A stretch of DNA of 64,000 bases. Source: Mytilus galloprovincialis. Lineage: Eukaryota > Mollusca > Bivalvia > Mytilida > Mytilidae. Each line of letters begins with the position of its first letter. Within the stretch, counting starts at the first letter, position 1. Both the position numbers and the translations under genes were made by a program. Of this stretch, positions 11,177 through 20,792 are shown one piece after another. The notes under the pieces are model-generated. The model saw only the letters and a list, made by a program, of their open reading frames with translations. It ran no database searches and was not told the DNA's origin. The stretch covers positions 87,887,795 through 87,951,794 of the forward strand of contig NC_134843.1 in NCBI RefSeq assembly GCF_965363235.1, given 5' to 3'.

Positions 11177-11298
11177 ATGTTTTCATTTTTGTTGTTGTTC
11201 TCTTTCGTTTATTTTACTGTAGATGGAATGAATACAGAGTACAATAAAAAACGATACGGTTTTGATCCAAAGTTTGGGAAGGGAATAGAATTTGTGAA
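11177..11298 (+). CDS. CTSZ: Cathepsin Z (cathepsin X), exon 1: signal peptide and propeptide
   Basis: Seven exons (11177-11298, 14785-14903, 15717-15941, 16550-16700, 18845-18920, 20524-20616, 23903-24025) join in one frame into 302 residues plus stop; human cathepsin Z has 303. The family is lysosomal papain-type cysteine carboxypeptidases that remove single C-terminal residues. Exon 1 codes for residues 1-41. MFSFLLLFSFVYFTV is a clear signal peptide, followed by the start of the short propeptide. The first in-frame ATG in the context AAAATG is taken as start. The exon ends before GTAAGT with two bases of a Lys codon. The propeptide (about residues 18-54) has no cysteine, whereas in human the motif QTCYRPL supplies a Cys that binds the catalytic Cys. 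Here the aligned stretch reads NKKRYGFD. The product is expected in lysosomes or secreted. Confidence 0.9.
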
Positions 11299-12091
11299 GT
11301 AAGTTTTAAACTAAATTAATTTAAAAACAAACACCTTTCAAAACAAAGGTATAAACAGGTAAACGACTTCTACTACTCACAATGATATTGTTGGCTTTTT
11401 TCAAAACTACATCTACATGTACCCTTTTTTATTGGGAAAATATGCGTCATTTTCATCAAATTGGGAAATTTATAATGACCATGAATTTGACTGGAACTTC
11501 AATTTGCAGACCCTCTTTCAAGAGGAAAACCCTTTAAAATTATTTGAAATAAGACACCTAAGTAATTGTCAGTGATGATACATAAATAGACCCTCAAATC
11601 TGCACATATAGTCATTTTAGGCATGAAAAATGTTTAAATGAAAGTTTTCTAGTTTGTATGCATGCACAATTACTACTGAGACTGCACTGTTTGGGAAAAA
11701 AGTTTGTCTTTTTGGGAGTAATTTTAAGCCATTTTTTTTTCAAATTGGGATTCTTTTCCAGGGGAAAAAGCCTTTATTCTCCGGTACTTTAAGGCAAACA
11801 ATATCACTGACTCAGTGTTACAAAAAACTGAGGCCAGTGAGGGTATTTGTTGGAAACCGTTTGTTGTGTCTAATTTACATCAATATTTTATTAATCATGT
11901 TAATAATGAAAAATGACAAAGGTGGATCCAGAAATTTCCATAAAGGGGGATCGCCGTGATATAGCCTTTTTGTGCTCGTGCGGTGTAAAGCAACCAACAA
12001 TCAATCATAAAGGGGGAGGGGGTTCACACTTACTGCCCTAAGAGTGAATGTAAATTCGTCTAAATAACAGATTCATACTCATGCATATATA

Positions 12092-12565
12092 CAGTCGTTG
12101 GACAAAAGTGAGTTCCCACTCAAAAAATGTCCTATCATTTCAACTAAAATCGATATTTCAAAAAATTATTACTAAGTAAATCTATGAGTGATTTTTATAA
12201 GATGCAGAAATGTCAGAAGTTTTATGTTTATTTGGCCATGATATTATTCATTCTTATTTTAAATGTCTGATGAGGTGAACACAAAGAAAAATATTTCTTG
12301 AAAAGTTTGCTGTATTCTAACTAAATTAAAATAGTTAAAAATTTCATTTGTGTTTAATGCAATAGATAATGAAAATTTAACTCACAAAATTATGACCAAA
12401 TAAACAATGAAACTTCAGACATTAATGATTTCTGCACCTAATGGTATCTTAGTTTATAAAAATCACTCATAGATTTACTTGGAAATATTTATTTTTTTAA
12501 ATATCGATTTTAGTTGAAATGATAGGATATTTTTTTAGTGGGAACTCACTTTTGTCCTACGACTG
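12092..12565. mobile_element. Mariner/Tc1-type foldback MITE
   Basis: The ends CAGTCGTTGGACAAAAGTGA and TCACTTTTGTCCTACGACTG are inverted copies with one mismatch and are flanked by TA on both sides, as for Tc1/mariner insertion. The complementarity continues inward (AAATCTATGAGTGATTTTTA against TAAAAATCACTCATAGATTT, and CATTTCTGCA-type words), so the arms reach about 170 bp and most of the 474-bp element folds back. No transposase is present. Confidence 0.85.
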
Positions 12566-12904
12566 TATATATACATCAAAATTAATAGCTTTGTTAACTT
12601 CATTGAATTTTATTGGAAACTTTTAAAAGTATTTTCATTCATTTTTCTTTTGTGAATTGAATCACAGGCCATTCACCCTGATTCACCTTTGCCCTAGTAC
12701 CTGTTTGCCCTAATACCTGTTGGTCCAGGGTCCATTCGCCCTGATTCACCTTCGCCTTAGTACCTAGTTATTTGAACAGAGTATTTAACAGTTTGTCGAA
12801 AATTTAGTTGAAAATTTGTATTGCTGCAACCAAATATTTTCCTTTGATTTGCATTCTATAATGTTTTTTTACAATTTTGATTATTCTAGTTAATTTAAAA
12901 TATT

Positions 12905-13190
12905 TCTATGTGGTGGGTTACATAGGGGTTTAAGCGTGACGCGGGATTGCCGATTTTTTGTAAGCGTGACACGTGAAAGTCAAACTATTGGGCAGTGACA
13001 ACAGAAAATGAAGTCTTGCGGGACACAGGAAATTACAAAAAAATAAGAATTGCTTACGTACATAGTGTAGGCGGGATACAGGAATCTGACAAAACAGTAA
13101 GCGGGATCTGGATCAGAACCCCCAATGAGACCCCCTATGTGTTTTTTTGTGAATTTCTGTATACCATATCTAGATGTCTGAATAAGTTTA
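12905..13190 (+). repeat. GCGGGAC-motif repeat (copy 1)
   Basis: Short related words (GCGTGACGCGGGAT, GCGTGACACGTGAAAG, GCGGGACACAGGAAAT, GCGGGATACAGGAATC, AGCGGGATCTGGATC) recur every 30-50 bp. The segment starts with TACATAGGGG and ends with CCCCCTATGTG, an inverted pair. A second copy in the opposite direction is at 40215-40460. The open frame at 12995-13210 follows the repeat and is not taken as a gene. Confidence 0.75.
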
Positions 13191-13304
13191 TTAAATTTTT
13201 AATACCCTAATACGAATATTTTTCAATGAAAGTAGGGAGACGTAACCTAGGGCAAATGGACTCTTATTGGGGAGCAGACTCGGGGAAAACAGACCCAGGC
13301 AGGG

Positions 13305-13532
13305 TTCATCTGGCCTTGACCTCATATTCTTGGTTCATTGGTCAATATAAAGTTTTCATGCTTTTGTCTATTTCAAGATTACTAAAAAAGAATAAGCAAT
13401 AGGTCAACTATATTCAATGAATGAAATGATTGTAAGGTTAAAATGTATTTCTGGCTTGGTTTATATTTAGGGCTATCAACATAAAATCAATGGTAGTAAA
13501 GCAGGCAGGACATTTCAGCTTGTGCACTCTTG
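13305..13532 (+). repeat. GACCTCATTTTC-type modular repeat, 3' part
   Basis: It contains TCTGGCCTTGACCTCATATT, GGTTCATTGGTCAATAT, ATAAGCAATAGGTCAACTAT and ends with GGGCTATCAACATAAAATCA and TTTCAGCTTGTGCACTCTTG. This order matches the 3' end of the family seen at 26345-26760. Confidence 0.75.
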
Positions 13533-13554
13533 TTCCATATTATACTGATAAGTT

Positions 13555-13935
13555 GCTTAATAAAATTGAAAATGGAAATGGGGAATGTGTCAATGATACA
13601 ACAACCCAATTACAGGGCAGAAAAAAGCCCAAGGCCACCAATAGGTCTCTAGCACAGCGAGAAAATCCCCCAACCAGAGACAGGCTTCAGCTGGCCTTTA
13701 AACAAAAATGTGAACTAGTACTAGTTCGAGAAAATGGACATCACGCTTAACTCCAAAATATGTAAATGAACTAATGTTAAAATAACATTCAAGACTAATG
13801 AAGATCAGACTAGAGGCTCCTGGCTTGGGACAGACCAAAAAATATGTTGGGGTTAAACATGTTTTGTGAGATCTCAACCTTCCTCCTATATATGCCTCTA
13901 GCCAATGAATAAAATAAACATGATAAACTAACAAA
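13555..13935 (-). mobile_element. 3' tail of a mussel retroelement, antisense
   Basis: Read on the plus strand it contains GGAAATGGGGAATGTGTCAA, CAACAACCCAATTACAG, CAGGCTTCAGCTGGCC, AGAGGCTCCTGGCTTGGGAC and ACATGTTTTGTGAGATCTC. The same words, reverse complemented, end the retroelement at 16930-17885, and a shorter copy lies at 36555-36775. It is therefore the untranslated tail of that element. The apparent open frames at 13490-13750 and 13698-13958 are shadows. Confidence 0.75.
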
Positions 13936-14784
13936 TCAGTACAAAAGGTTTTTTTCACAGTAAACTTTGAGATACAATCTAGCTATGTTCAACAATTGTT
14001 TACATATCAATAACTTAATCAACCCTTTTTAGGATGCCCTTTTTTGGACTTTTATGAAACTGAGACTTATTACTTTATACAATGTATTCTGATCAAAAAA
14101 GAGAATCCACTGCAACATGTTTTTTTCATTTTTTCAGTATTTGACAGAAAAATCTTCTTTTCAGCAGTTAAAATTAAGATACTACTGTCATGACTGTATC
14201 TGCAAGGGTTTGATGTTTCCAGACATCAATTACTTTGTTAAAAAATTTATAACACTTTGACAAGAGCATTTTTTATCATACAATGAATAGACATAACAAG
14301 AGATAAATTTGGAAATATTTAAAATTATTAGAAAATGACACAGCAAAGCTCTTAAAAAACTCTTATTCAAAGCAAAAATCATCTATCTTTAAAACATGAC
14401 TGAGGGTATTTTTTATTGCACATAAAAGTATGCTTTCATGGCTTACAGGTAATTAATTTGTCTAGGTGGAAGAAAGCCTACTTAAATCATAAAATAGTCT
14501 AGAAATCACTTTCATATACTATAGATCTGTTATATAATAAAATAGAAGACAACACATTGGTTTTGCTATAATTGCCATGTATTTGTACATGTTGTAGAGA
14601 CAAAGATAATTTTTTTTTAATTAGGTCCCCAGGGGGAGACATACATGTCATACATATAATAATAACAAATATAATCTTTACAGCAGACACAATGTTTTTA
14701 CATAGCATTCATATAATAAACCTAAATATTTTTTATCTCTCGTTTATTTTCAGTCTAGATGATAATCTCTTTCATATTTTCCAG

Positions 14785-14903
14785 AACATACAAAAGACCA
14801 CATGAAACACTAAATCTGAAGACATTACCACAGAACTGGGATTGGAGAAACGTAAATGGGACAAACTTTCTCACTACAACCAGAAATCAACATATTCCAC
14901 AAT
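14785..14903 (+). CDS. CTSZ: Cathepsin Z, exon 2: end of propeptide and mature N-terminus
   Basis: It codes for residues 42-80: [20 protein letters not shown], then [19 protein letters not shown]. The mature enzyme should begin at about [10 protein letters not shown] (residue 55). The HIPQ insertion just before the active site is the mini-loop that marks cathepsin Z/X among papain-type enzymes and gives it carboxypeptidase behaviour. The exon is preceded by TTTTCCAG and followed by GTAAGG. Its last base is the first base of the Tyr codon completed by exon 3. Confidence 0.93.
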
Positions 14904-15716
14904 GTAAGGTTATTATTAACGTTTTCCTTAAACTCATTTCCTTGAATCTTAATTTGAGCTGCGTTGGAAAGAAATCGACCTTTTGCAAATGTTCATAATA
15001 CATGTACATGCACATGATTAAGATTTTAATTGATTTTGGAAATTCAAATATGAAATAAAAGTTGAGCTTTGGTATGCTTTGTTGATTTTCTTACAAGTTG
15101 AAAGTTACAACAGCTCAATTTTTAAACAGTTACAGACTTTCAATAGAAATCTAGATTTTCAGAAGTATTATTATTCATTTGAATAAGGTTGATATCTGTC
15201 CGTAATGGCTATATTATATTTAATCTTTTGAAAATTATTCTCTGGTTAGAGAAGTTGCACTAGATGTCAGTTTCAGAGCAATGCAGATTCAAAGGATTAG
15301 GGGTATAAAACTGTCTTCTCTTGGATATTTAATTCCATGGTTTTGCCAAAATCAGCTTTTAAGTCTGAAGGAAATGTGTACTTTGTTGAACATTGAAATT
15401 TATGGTTCACCTTTACTTGCAAAACACAATAACATTGATTTCCAAAGAAAAGTAAAGAATCTACAGTAGTTAATTTATTCATGTTCATACATACATTCAA
15501 TGCAATGTTTTCTTGCTTTATCTGCCATATATCTCTTACTGTCTCTCTTTTTTCTCAGATAATAAAATTATGAAGATTTTATTTCAATTTATATAAATTA
15601 TTTTGGATTTATTACAATCATGACAATATTCCCTAACCAACTTCATAAGTACTGAGATCTTGTGACTTATTCGTTTTGTTACCATACTTCATTTAATGAA
15701 AACATTTTAATTACAG
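14904..15716 (+). other. CTSZ: CTSZ intron 2
   Basis: This AT-rich intron of 813 bp and phase 1 ends with TTTTAATTACAG. No repeat was recognised. The open frames at 15281-15469 and on the opposite strand have no support. Confidence 0.8.
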
Positions 15717-15941
15717 ACTGTGGGTCATGTTGGGCCATGGGATCTACAAGTGCCCTGGCAGACAGGATAAATATTAAACGTAAAGGGGCGTGGCCATCTA
15801 CATACCTCTCAGTACAAAATGTCATAGATTGTGGTGGTGCTGGCAGTTGTGAAGGGGGCGATGACACTGGTGTATGGCAGTATGCACATAAACATGGTAT
15901 TCCTGATGAAACCTGCAACAATTACCAAGCTAAAGATCAAG
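15717..15941 (+). CDS. CTSZ: Cathepsin Z, exon 3: active-site cysteine
   Basis: It starts by completing Tyr81 and gives [20 protein letters not shown], with the catalytic Cys at about residue 85. [20 protein letters not shown] and [20 protein letters not shown] follow, ending in [15 protein letters not shown]. Identity to human cathepsin Z is high along the whole exon ([23 protein letters not shown] and [16 protein letters not shown] are the same). The donor is GTCTCT, weaker than the other donors of the gene. Confidence 0.95.
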
Positions 15942-16549
15942 GTCTCTATACTAGCTGTATATTAGTGTCCAAATTTGCATACATCTTTTATTTTGAAAAC
16001 AAATACATTAAATGTCAGATCAAAATAAATCAAATACCCATTTACTTCTGAGCACAAGCATGTAAGGATTGCAAAAGAGAGTTATGAAGCTGCTGGCATC
16101 AGTGTGCTGTAAGGACTTACAACTTGTTCTGATTACTAATGTACTTTTGAGACATGGATAATGCATATAAAATAATTTTAATCAAACTTTCATTAAAACT
16201 AACAATTGAAAATAAAAAAAATGTGTAATTTTAACAAAGTTTCAAACTGTCACCAAATATATTTAACCTACATGTATACAAAAGTTTTTTTTACACAATT
16301 CACCAGATCAGTGTCTATTTGCATTCTAGGTAATATTTCAATTACATACACCAACACATTGTCATTGGCTAACAATGTCCTAAACAACTAAATTCAAAGA
16401 ATGAAACCAAAACTGGGAAATGTCAATGAAACAGAAATCCAATAATATATTTTTACTTAAAAATCATTTTAAGATGGACAAGTGTCCTTTACATATGCAA
16501 AATCACTTGAGTCAGACAAATTGTGATTATATTTTTTATTGTTTTAAAG
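15942..16549 (+). other. CTSZ: CTSZ intron 3
   Basis: This AT-rich intron of 608 bp and phase 1 ends in TTGTTTTAAAG. No element was recognised. Confidence 0.8.
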
Positions 16550-16700
16550 ATTGTGATACCTTTAATCAGTGTGGTACATGTACAACCTTTGGACAATGTG
16601 AACAGTTAAAAAATTATACTTTGTGGAAAGTTGGAGATTTTGGTACAGTTAAAGGCAGAGATCACATGATGGCTGAGATCTACAAAAATGGGCCAATCAG
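16550..16700 (+). CDS. CTSZ: Cathepsin Z, exon 4
   Basis: It codes for [40 protein letters not shown] and [10 protein letters not shown]. The first residue (Asp) is split with exon 3 and the last (Ser) with exon 5. NYT is a probable N-glycosylation site that is also present in human. The Cys pattern of the family is kept. The last 74 bases and the donor are repeated in tandem directly downstream (16724-16820), so a second identical donor lies 97 bases further on. Confidence 0.93.
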
Positions 16701-16820
16701 GTAAGAGCTGATAATTAAAATGAAAAGTTGGAGATTTAGGTACAGTTAGAGGCAGAGATCACATGATGGCTGAGATCTACAAACATGGACCAATCAGGTA
16801 AGAGCTGATAATTAAAATGA
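16627..16820 (+). repeat. CTSZ: 97-bp tandem duplication of the exon 4 end and donor
   Basis: Copy 1 is 16627-16723 (AAAGTTGGAGATTTTGGTAC to AATTAAAATGA) and copy 2 is 16724-16820. They differ at only four or five positions. Each copy holds the last 74 bases of exon 4 plus 23 bases of intron with GTAAGAGC. Copy 2 has no acceptor, so it is probably spliced out with the intron. If the second donor were used, the reading frame would meet the TAA inside the first donor. Confidence 0.95.
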
Positions 16821-16929
16821 TGGTAGATACATTCATAGTTTAGAGAAATCAATCAGAAAAGAGATGCAACTCATCTACGAAAATATTGTTGGTAAGTATG
16901 CCTTTCTGAAACATTTCAGTACATGATAC

Positions 16930-17885
16930 AGGGAAAATAATTCAGTTCAGTAAAGTCTCCATTTACCAAATTTTATCATCGGTATAAGGACATCATTCGT
17001 AAATATAGCTCAACATGCAGACTTCTTATACATTCAGGTATTTCACATCCAATATTTTATGGAAAAATTCTTTATAAAGCACAAAAATGTCAGTATTCAC
17101 CTCAGAAGCTAACAAAACCTTTAAATAGACTTATTAAGAAGGATATAGTTGCGATACTGTTGTCAGGTCATTAAAGATTGCATATTTTGGCGTTAATATT
17201 GATTCACTTATAGGGTCTTTGCATCGGAACTAAACACATTTATTATTAATAAACCAGTTTTTGGCATGACACGGGTTATGTTCTTCTCATATATGTTATG
17301 ATGGTATGATACTAAACCCCTCACGGGGAGGATTGTGCCTGATATTCATATGATGAAGACATAATTTTTCAATCAGTTTAATTGAGGTCCAGAGCTGGCA
17401 TGTCAGTTAACTGCTAGTAGTCTGATGTTATTTATGTATTATTGTCATTTTGTTTATTTTCTTTGGTTACATCTTCTGACATCAGACTCGGACTTCTCTT
17501 GAACTGAATTTTAATGTGCGTATTGTTATGCGTTTACTTTTCTGCATTGGCTAGAGGTATAGGGGGAGGGTTGAGATCTCACAAACATGTTTAAACCCGC
17601 CGCATTTTTTCGCCTGTCCCAAGTCAGGAGCCTCTGGCCTTTGTTAGCCTTGTATTATTTTAACTTTTAGTTTTTTGTGTACAATTTGGAGTTTAGTATG
17701 GTGTTCATTATCACTGAACCAGTATATATTTGTTTAGGAGCCAGCTGAAAGACGCCTCCGGGTGCGAGAATTTCTCATTGCATTGAAGACCTGTTAGTGA
17801 CCTTCTGCTGTTGCCTGCTCTATGGTCGGGTTGCTGTCTCTTTGGCACATTCCCCATTTCCATTCTCAATTCCATGGAGATTTTT
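16930..17885 (+). mobile_element. 3' part of a decayed reverse-transcriptase retroelement
   Basis: Translation gives DIIRKYSSTCRLLIHSGISH and PIFYGKILYKAQKCQYSPQK followed by LTKPLNRLIKK (about 16985-17150), then SLKIAYFGVNIDSLIGS in a broken frame. From memory this is the C-terminal region of an abundant mussel reverse-transcriptase element. A long untranslated tail follows, ending in CAGGAGCCTCTGGCC, GAGCCAGCTGAAAGACGCCT, GGTCGGGTTGCTGTCTCTTT and CATTCCCCATTTCC. Tail copies are at 13555-13935 (antisense) and 36555-36775 (antisense). Confidence 0.65.
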
Positions 17886-18385
17886 TTCATACACTGATTT
17901 TGTATGGGATACATAGTATTTCGATTTATGTTGAATAAAAGCTTACTTTATAAAAATAAAAACTTTTAAAAATTACAAATTGATTTAAAAAGAAATCATT
18001 AAGAAAATCATGTTAAATATTCCTAAGTATGATATTTTTAAATAGAATACAAATTTAGTGACGTCTGATACAGATTCATGAAGGCAGAATGTTTCAACTG
18101 AGGTACCACATAGAGGGGTCAAACAGCAACATTATGTAATTATAAATAGGACATGGCCATTTATGATTCTCATTATGAAGATGTTATATTTTTTGTTTCA
18201 CCTGAAATATAGAGATTTTGATATGCTGCCGGTAGAAGTGTTGACTATTTGTATAATCATCTGTCATTTTTTCATTGTCCTGAACCTCATTTTCAGGGTT
18301 AAGCACGTGCTTGAATAATTGTATAGTTTTTATCACATCAGTTTCTCACAAAACATTTCTACTAAATTTTCTAGTTCAAATTATA

Positions 18386-18770
18386 TTAAGGACGTACTTA
18401 CTACTTACGTGAGGTTTTGGTGTTTTTCCATACAATACAATGTAAATATTTTGACCCATAACACCCATTTATTTTTTCATATAAGACTTAATAGCTCATG
18501 AAAGGTCATTTACCAAAGTTTTAGAAGATTCTTGATTTTCTTTCTTTTGTTTTGAGACCCAAATAATACCAATGCAAATATAAGGTAAAAGTCTGAGTCA
18601 GCCTTTTCCCGCCACATTTTAAATCTCAAATATCTCGAAAAGGAGGTTTATGACCTATCAATATTTTGAGCTTATCTTTATCATTAATTGATGCTCTACC
18701 AGCTTATAGTATCAATTTTAATTTCTAAATTTCTTAATTTTTACGTAACCTCACCTAAGTACATTCTTAA
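18386..18770. mobile_element. MITE with TTAAG termini
   Basis: The left end TTAAGGACGTACTTA and the right end TAAGTACATTCTTAA are inverted copies. The match continues into GTGAGGTT on the left and AACCTCAC on the right, with a short extra stretch on the left arm. It is 385 bp long with no open frame. TTAA at both ends may be the target duplication. Confidence 0.75.
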
Positions 18771-18844
18771 GCCAAGTAATTTTCATTTCATTCAATAAGC
18801 AATACACCATTATGTACAGAAATATGTTTAATGCTATATTTCAG

Positions 18845-18920
18845 TTGTGGTGTCATTGCAACAGACAAATTAGAGGCATATACAGGAGGAATATATGAAG
18901 AGGAACATTTCTTTGCGATG
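18845..18920 (+). CDS. CTSZ: Cathepsin Z, exon 5
   Basis: It codes for SCGVIATDKLEAYTGGIYEE and EHFFAM. Human has SCGIMATERLANYTGGIYAE at the same place, so the loop before the catalytic His region is well conserved. The exon is bordered by ATATTTCAG and GTAAAT and ends in phase 0. The residues EHFFAM differ from the human YQDTTYI, the most divergent patch of the mature enzyme. Confidence 0.9.
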
Positions 18921-20523
18921 GTAAATTTATTCTTGCTTTTGATTATCAAACCTTCTTTAATTATCAACTTACAAATACATATTGAATTCATTTGCAGTTA
19001 ATTTATACATTTAAACTTTATTGTTTGCCTTTCTATAACCAATGTCAAAATTTTAATATGTCAAGGAGCAGATATTTTATTGTTTGCTTACTAAATAATT
19101 TTTTATTGTTTTTAGTTGTTTTCTCTAGTGGTATAATTGCAAACGACATAATTACCCACCAGAAAACAAAAGATGACAACGTCAACAAATAAGGGGTCAA
19201 TTTTAAGTCTTTATTAGTGAGCTAAAAGTAATATGCTATTGTTAGCTGTAAAAGGTCCTGCCATGACAAAAGTTGGCACAATTAAAACGAGAAAGATTGA
19301 ATTATGCTTACACAATCAATGAAAGATAATGTGGAAGACAGCAACTAACACTAACCCCTGAATTACAGGCTCATGACAAAGGCCATGAAGAATGATAAAA
19401 ATAAACAAACAAATACAAGTTTTTCAGTAGAACAATTATGATCTGTAAACATGTAATACTATGATATTATTACGTAAGTATTTCTGTATTGGCCTTGTTA
19501 TTGGTCCGAGGCTTGCTGTATTGGCCTGAGGCGAAGCCGAAGGCCAATACAGCTGGCCGAGGACCAATAACAAGGCCAATACAGAAATACACGTAATAAT
19601 ATCTTTATTAATTAACTACAGTGTTACAATATTTTTTTAATTTCATTTCAAAAGAGATAAATATTTTTACCTTGAAGTGGAACTATCCAAATCTCAGTTT
19701 GTTTCTTTTTATGAGATGCAATACATAATGATCTGGTGCTGTTTCCAGGTGTCTTCAGCATTTTCTCATCTGATGAATTTTTCTACCCTTTTCAGTTACT
19801 ATAAAGTGTTACAACTTAAATTTAGACGCAACACATAAATAGAAATTGGAAAGGTACTGCCATTGCATGTGTAATGCAGAAACTAATTTAAAATCGATGT
19901 GTACAATCGTGAAATTATGAGGTCGTCAAGAAATGAACTTTGTGATAATCTACTCGTTCCCCAAACCTGAAATAGTTTTATCGTCACGTCACGTCTGCTT
20001 TCAAAATACCTTTTAAATGAATGTGACCGTCTTTCGCCTGAAATGTATGCCATACTGAGATTTCAGCATGTTTAAGATAACTAAATGACAACTGCGTCTT
20101 CAAAACAACTGTTTATGTGTTTATCGTGACTTTCGATGTAAAACCTAGAGACGTTCCGAAATCCTGCACTTGTGTCAACTCGGCCAATATAGAATAACTC
20201 GGCCAATACAGAAAAAATCTGTATTGGCCTAGTTATTCTGTATTGGCCCAGTCTACACATTATATTGCATAGGCAGTTTTCATCATATTAAGTCCAATAA
20301 CAGTGCAGTTAATTAATAAAGAGTCATAATTGAATTTGAAATTTATACAAAATTAATGAACCAACTAATATAAGACATTGTAAATATTTTATTTTTTTTC
20401 ATCTCTTTATTCAATGTAAGAACCACCACAAACTTTGACATTTAAGCTGTTTGAAAAATGACGGTTTTCATCTCTGTTTTCAGATTTATTTTTTCAATAT
20501 TGTTAAATGTTTTTTTTTTACAG
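18921..20523 (+). other. CTSZ: CTSZ intron 5
   Basis: This 1.6-kb phase-0 intron contains the palindrome and inverted-repeat element at 19463-20323. The left part, 18921-19460, is AT-rich, with nothing recognised. Confidence 0.8.
19463..20323. mobile_element. Palindromic foldback element with inner terminal repeats
   Basis: At 19463-19603 two arms of about 48 bases (GATATTATTACGTAAGTATT onward) are near-perfect inverted copies, built round the words CTGTATTGGCC and CCTTGTTATTGGTCC. A second palindrome of the same words lies at 20176-20250. Separately, TCTTTATTAATTAACTACAG at 19602-19626 is inverted at 20299-20323 with two differences, which looks like a terminal inverted repeat of a 720-bp element with TTAATTAA near its ends. 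No open frame of note. Confidence 0.8.
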
Positions 20524-20616
20524 GTAAATCATATCGTATCAGTAGTAGGATGGGGAGTTGATGAAAAATCTGGAACAGAATACTGGATAGTGAGAAATTC
20601 ATGGGGAGTACCGTGG
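20524..20616 (+). CDS. CTSZ: Cathepsin Z, exon 6: catalytic His and Asn
   Basis: It codes for [20 protein letters not shown] and [11 protein letters not shown]. The catalytic His is at about residue 234 ([10 protein letters not shown]) and the catalytic Asn at about residue 256 (RNSWG). All three catalytic positions of the gene are therefore intact. The acceptor is a T-run followed by ACAG and the donor is GTAAGT. The phase is 0 on both sides. Confidence 0.95.
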
Positions 20617-20792
20617 GTAAGTAAAAATGACAGAGTAAAGGGGTAGGAATTAGTGATATATTTTTTACTTTAAATTCATCCATTATGTCAATTTCAATTT
20701 TTTGTTTTTTTAACTAATTTGTATATTATTGTACAAGGTTATCCAGGTATCCATTGTGGAGGATATTTCATCTCACTGGATAGTTCTTCCTG

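Larger units (their letters stand above)
11299..14784 (+). other. CTSZ: CTSZ intron 1
   Basis: This 3.5-kb intron of phase 2 runs from GTAAGT to TTTTCCAG. It holds a mariner-type foldback (12092-12565), a GCGGGAC-motif repeat (12905-13190), a GACCTCATTTTC-type module (13305-13532) and an antisense retroelement tail (13555-13935). A few C-rich lines around 12665-12760 repeat CCATTCGCCCTGATTCACCT twice. The stretch 13940-14784 is AT-rich, with nothing recognised. Confidence 0.8.
16701..18844 (+). other. CTSZ: CTSZ intron 4
   Basis: This 2.1-kb phase-2 intron ends in ATATTTCAG. Besides the duplicated exon piece it holds a retroelement tail (16930-17885) and an inverted-repeat MITE (18386-18770). 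Confidence 0.8.

Noticed and set aside
12995-13210. A conserved small protein, since a similar frame occurs at 40183-40392
   Set aside because: The likeness comes from two copies of the same GCGGGAC repeat. The frames begin and end differently, and no start or splice context is shared.
13490-13958. Open frames on both strands in CTSZ intron 1
   Set aside because: They overlap the antisense tail of a retroelement seen elsewhere in the window.
16724-16820. A second exon 4 of cathepsin Z
   Set aside because: It is only the end of the exon and has no acceptor or first half, and an in-frame TAA in the first donor precedes it. It is a duplication, not an alternative exon.
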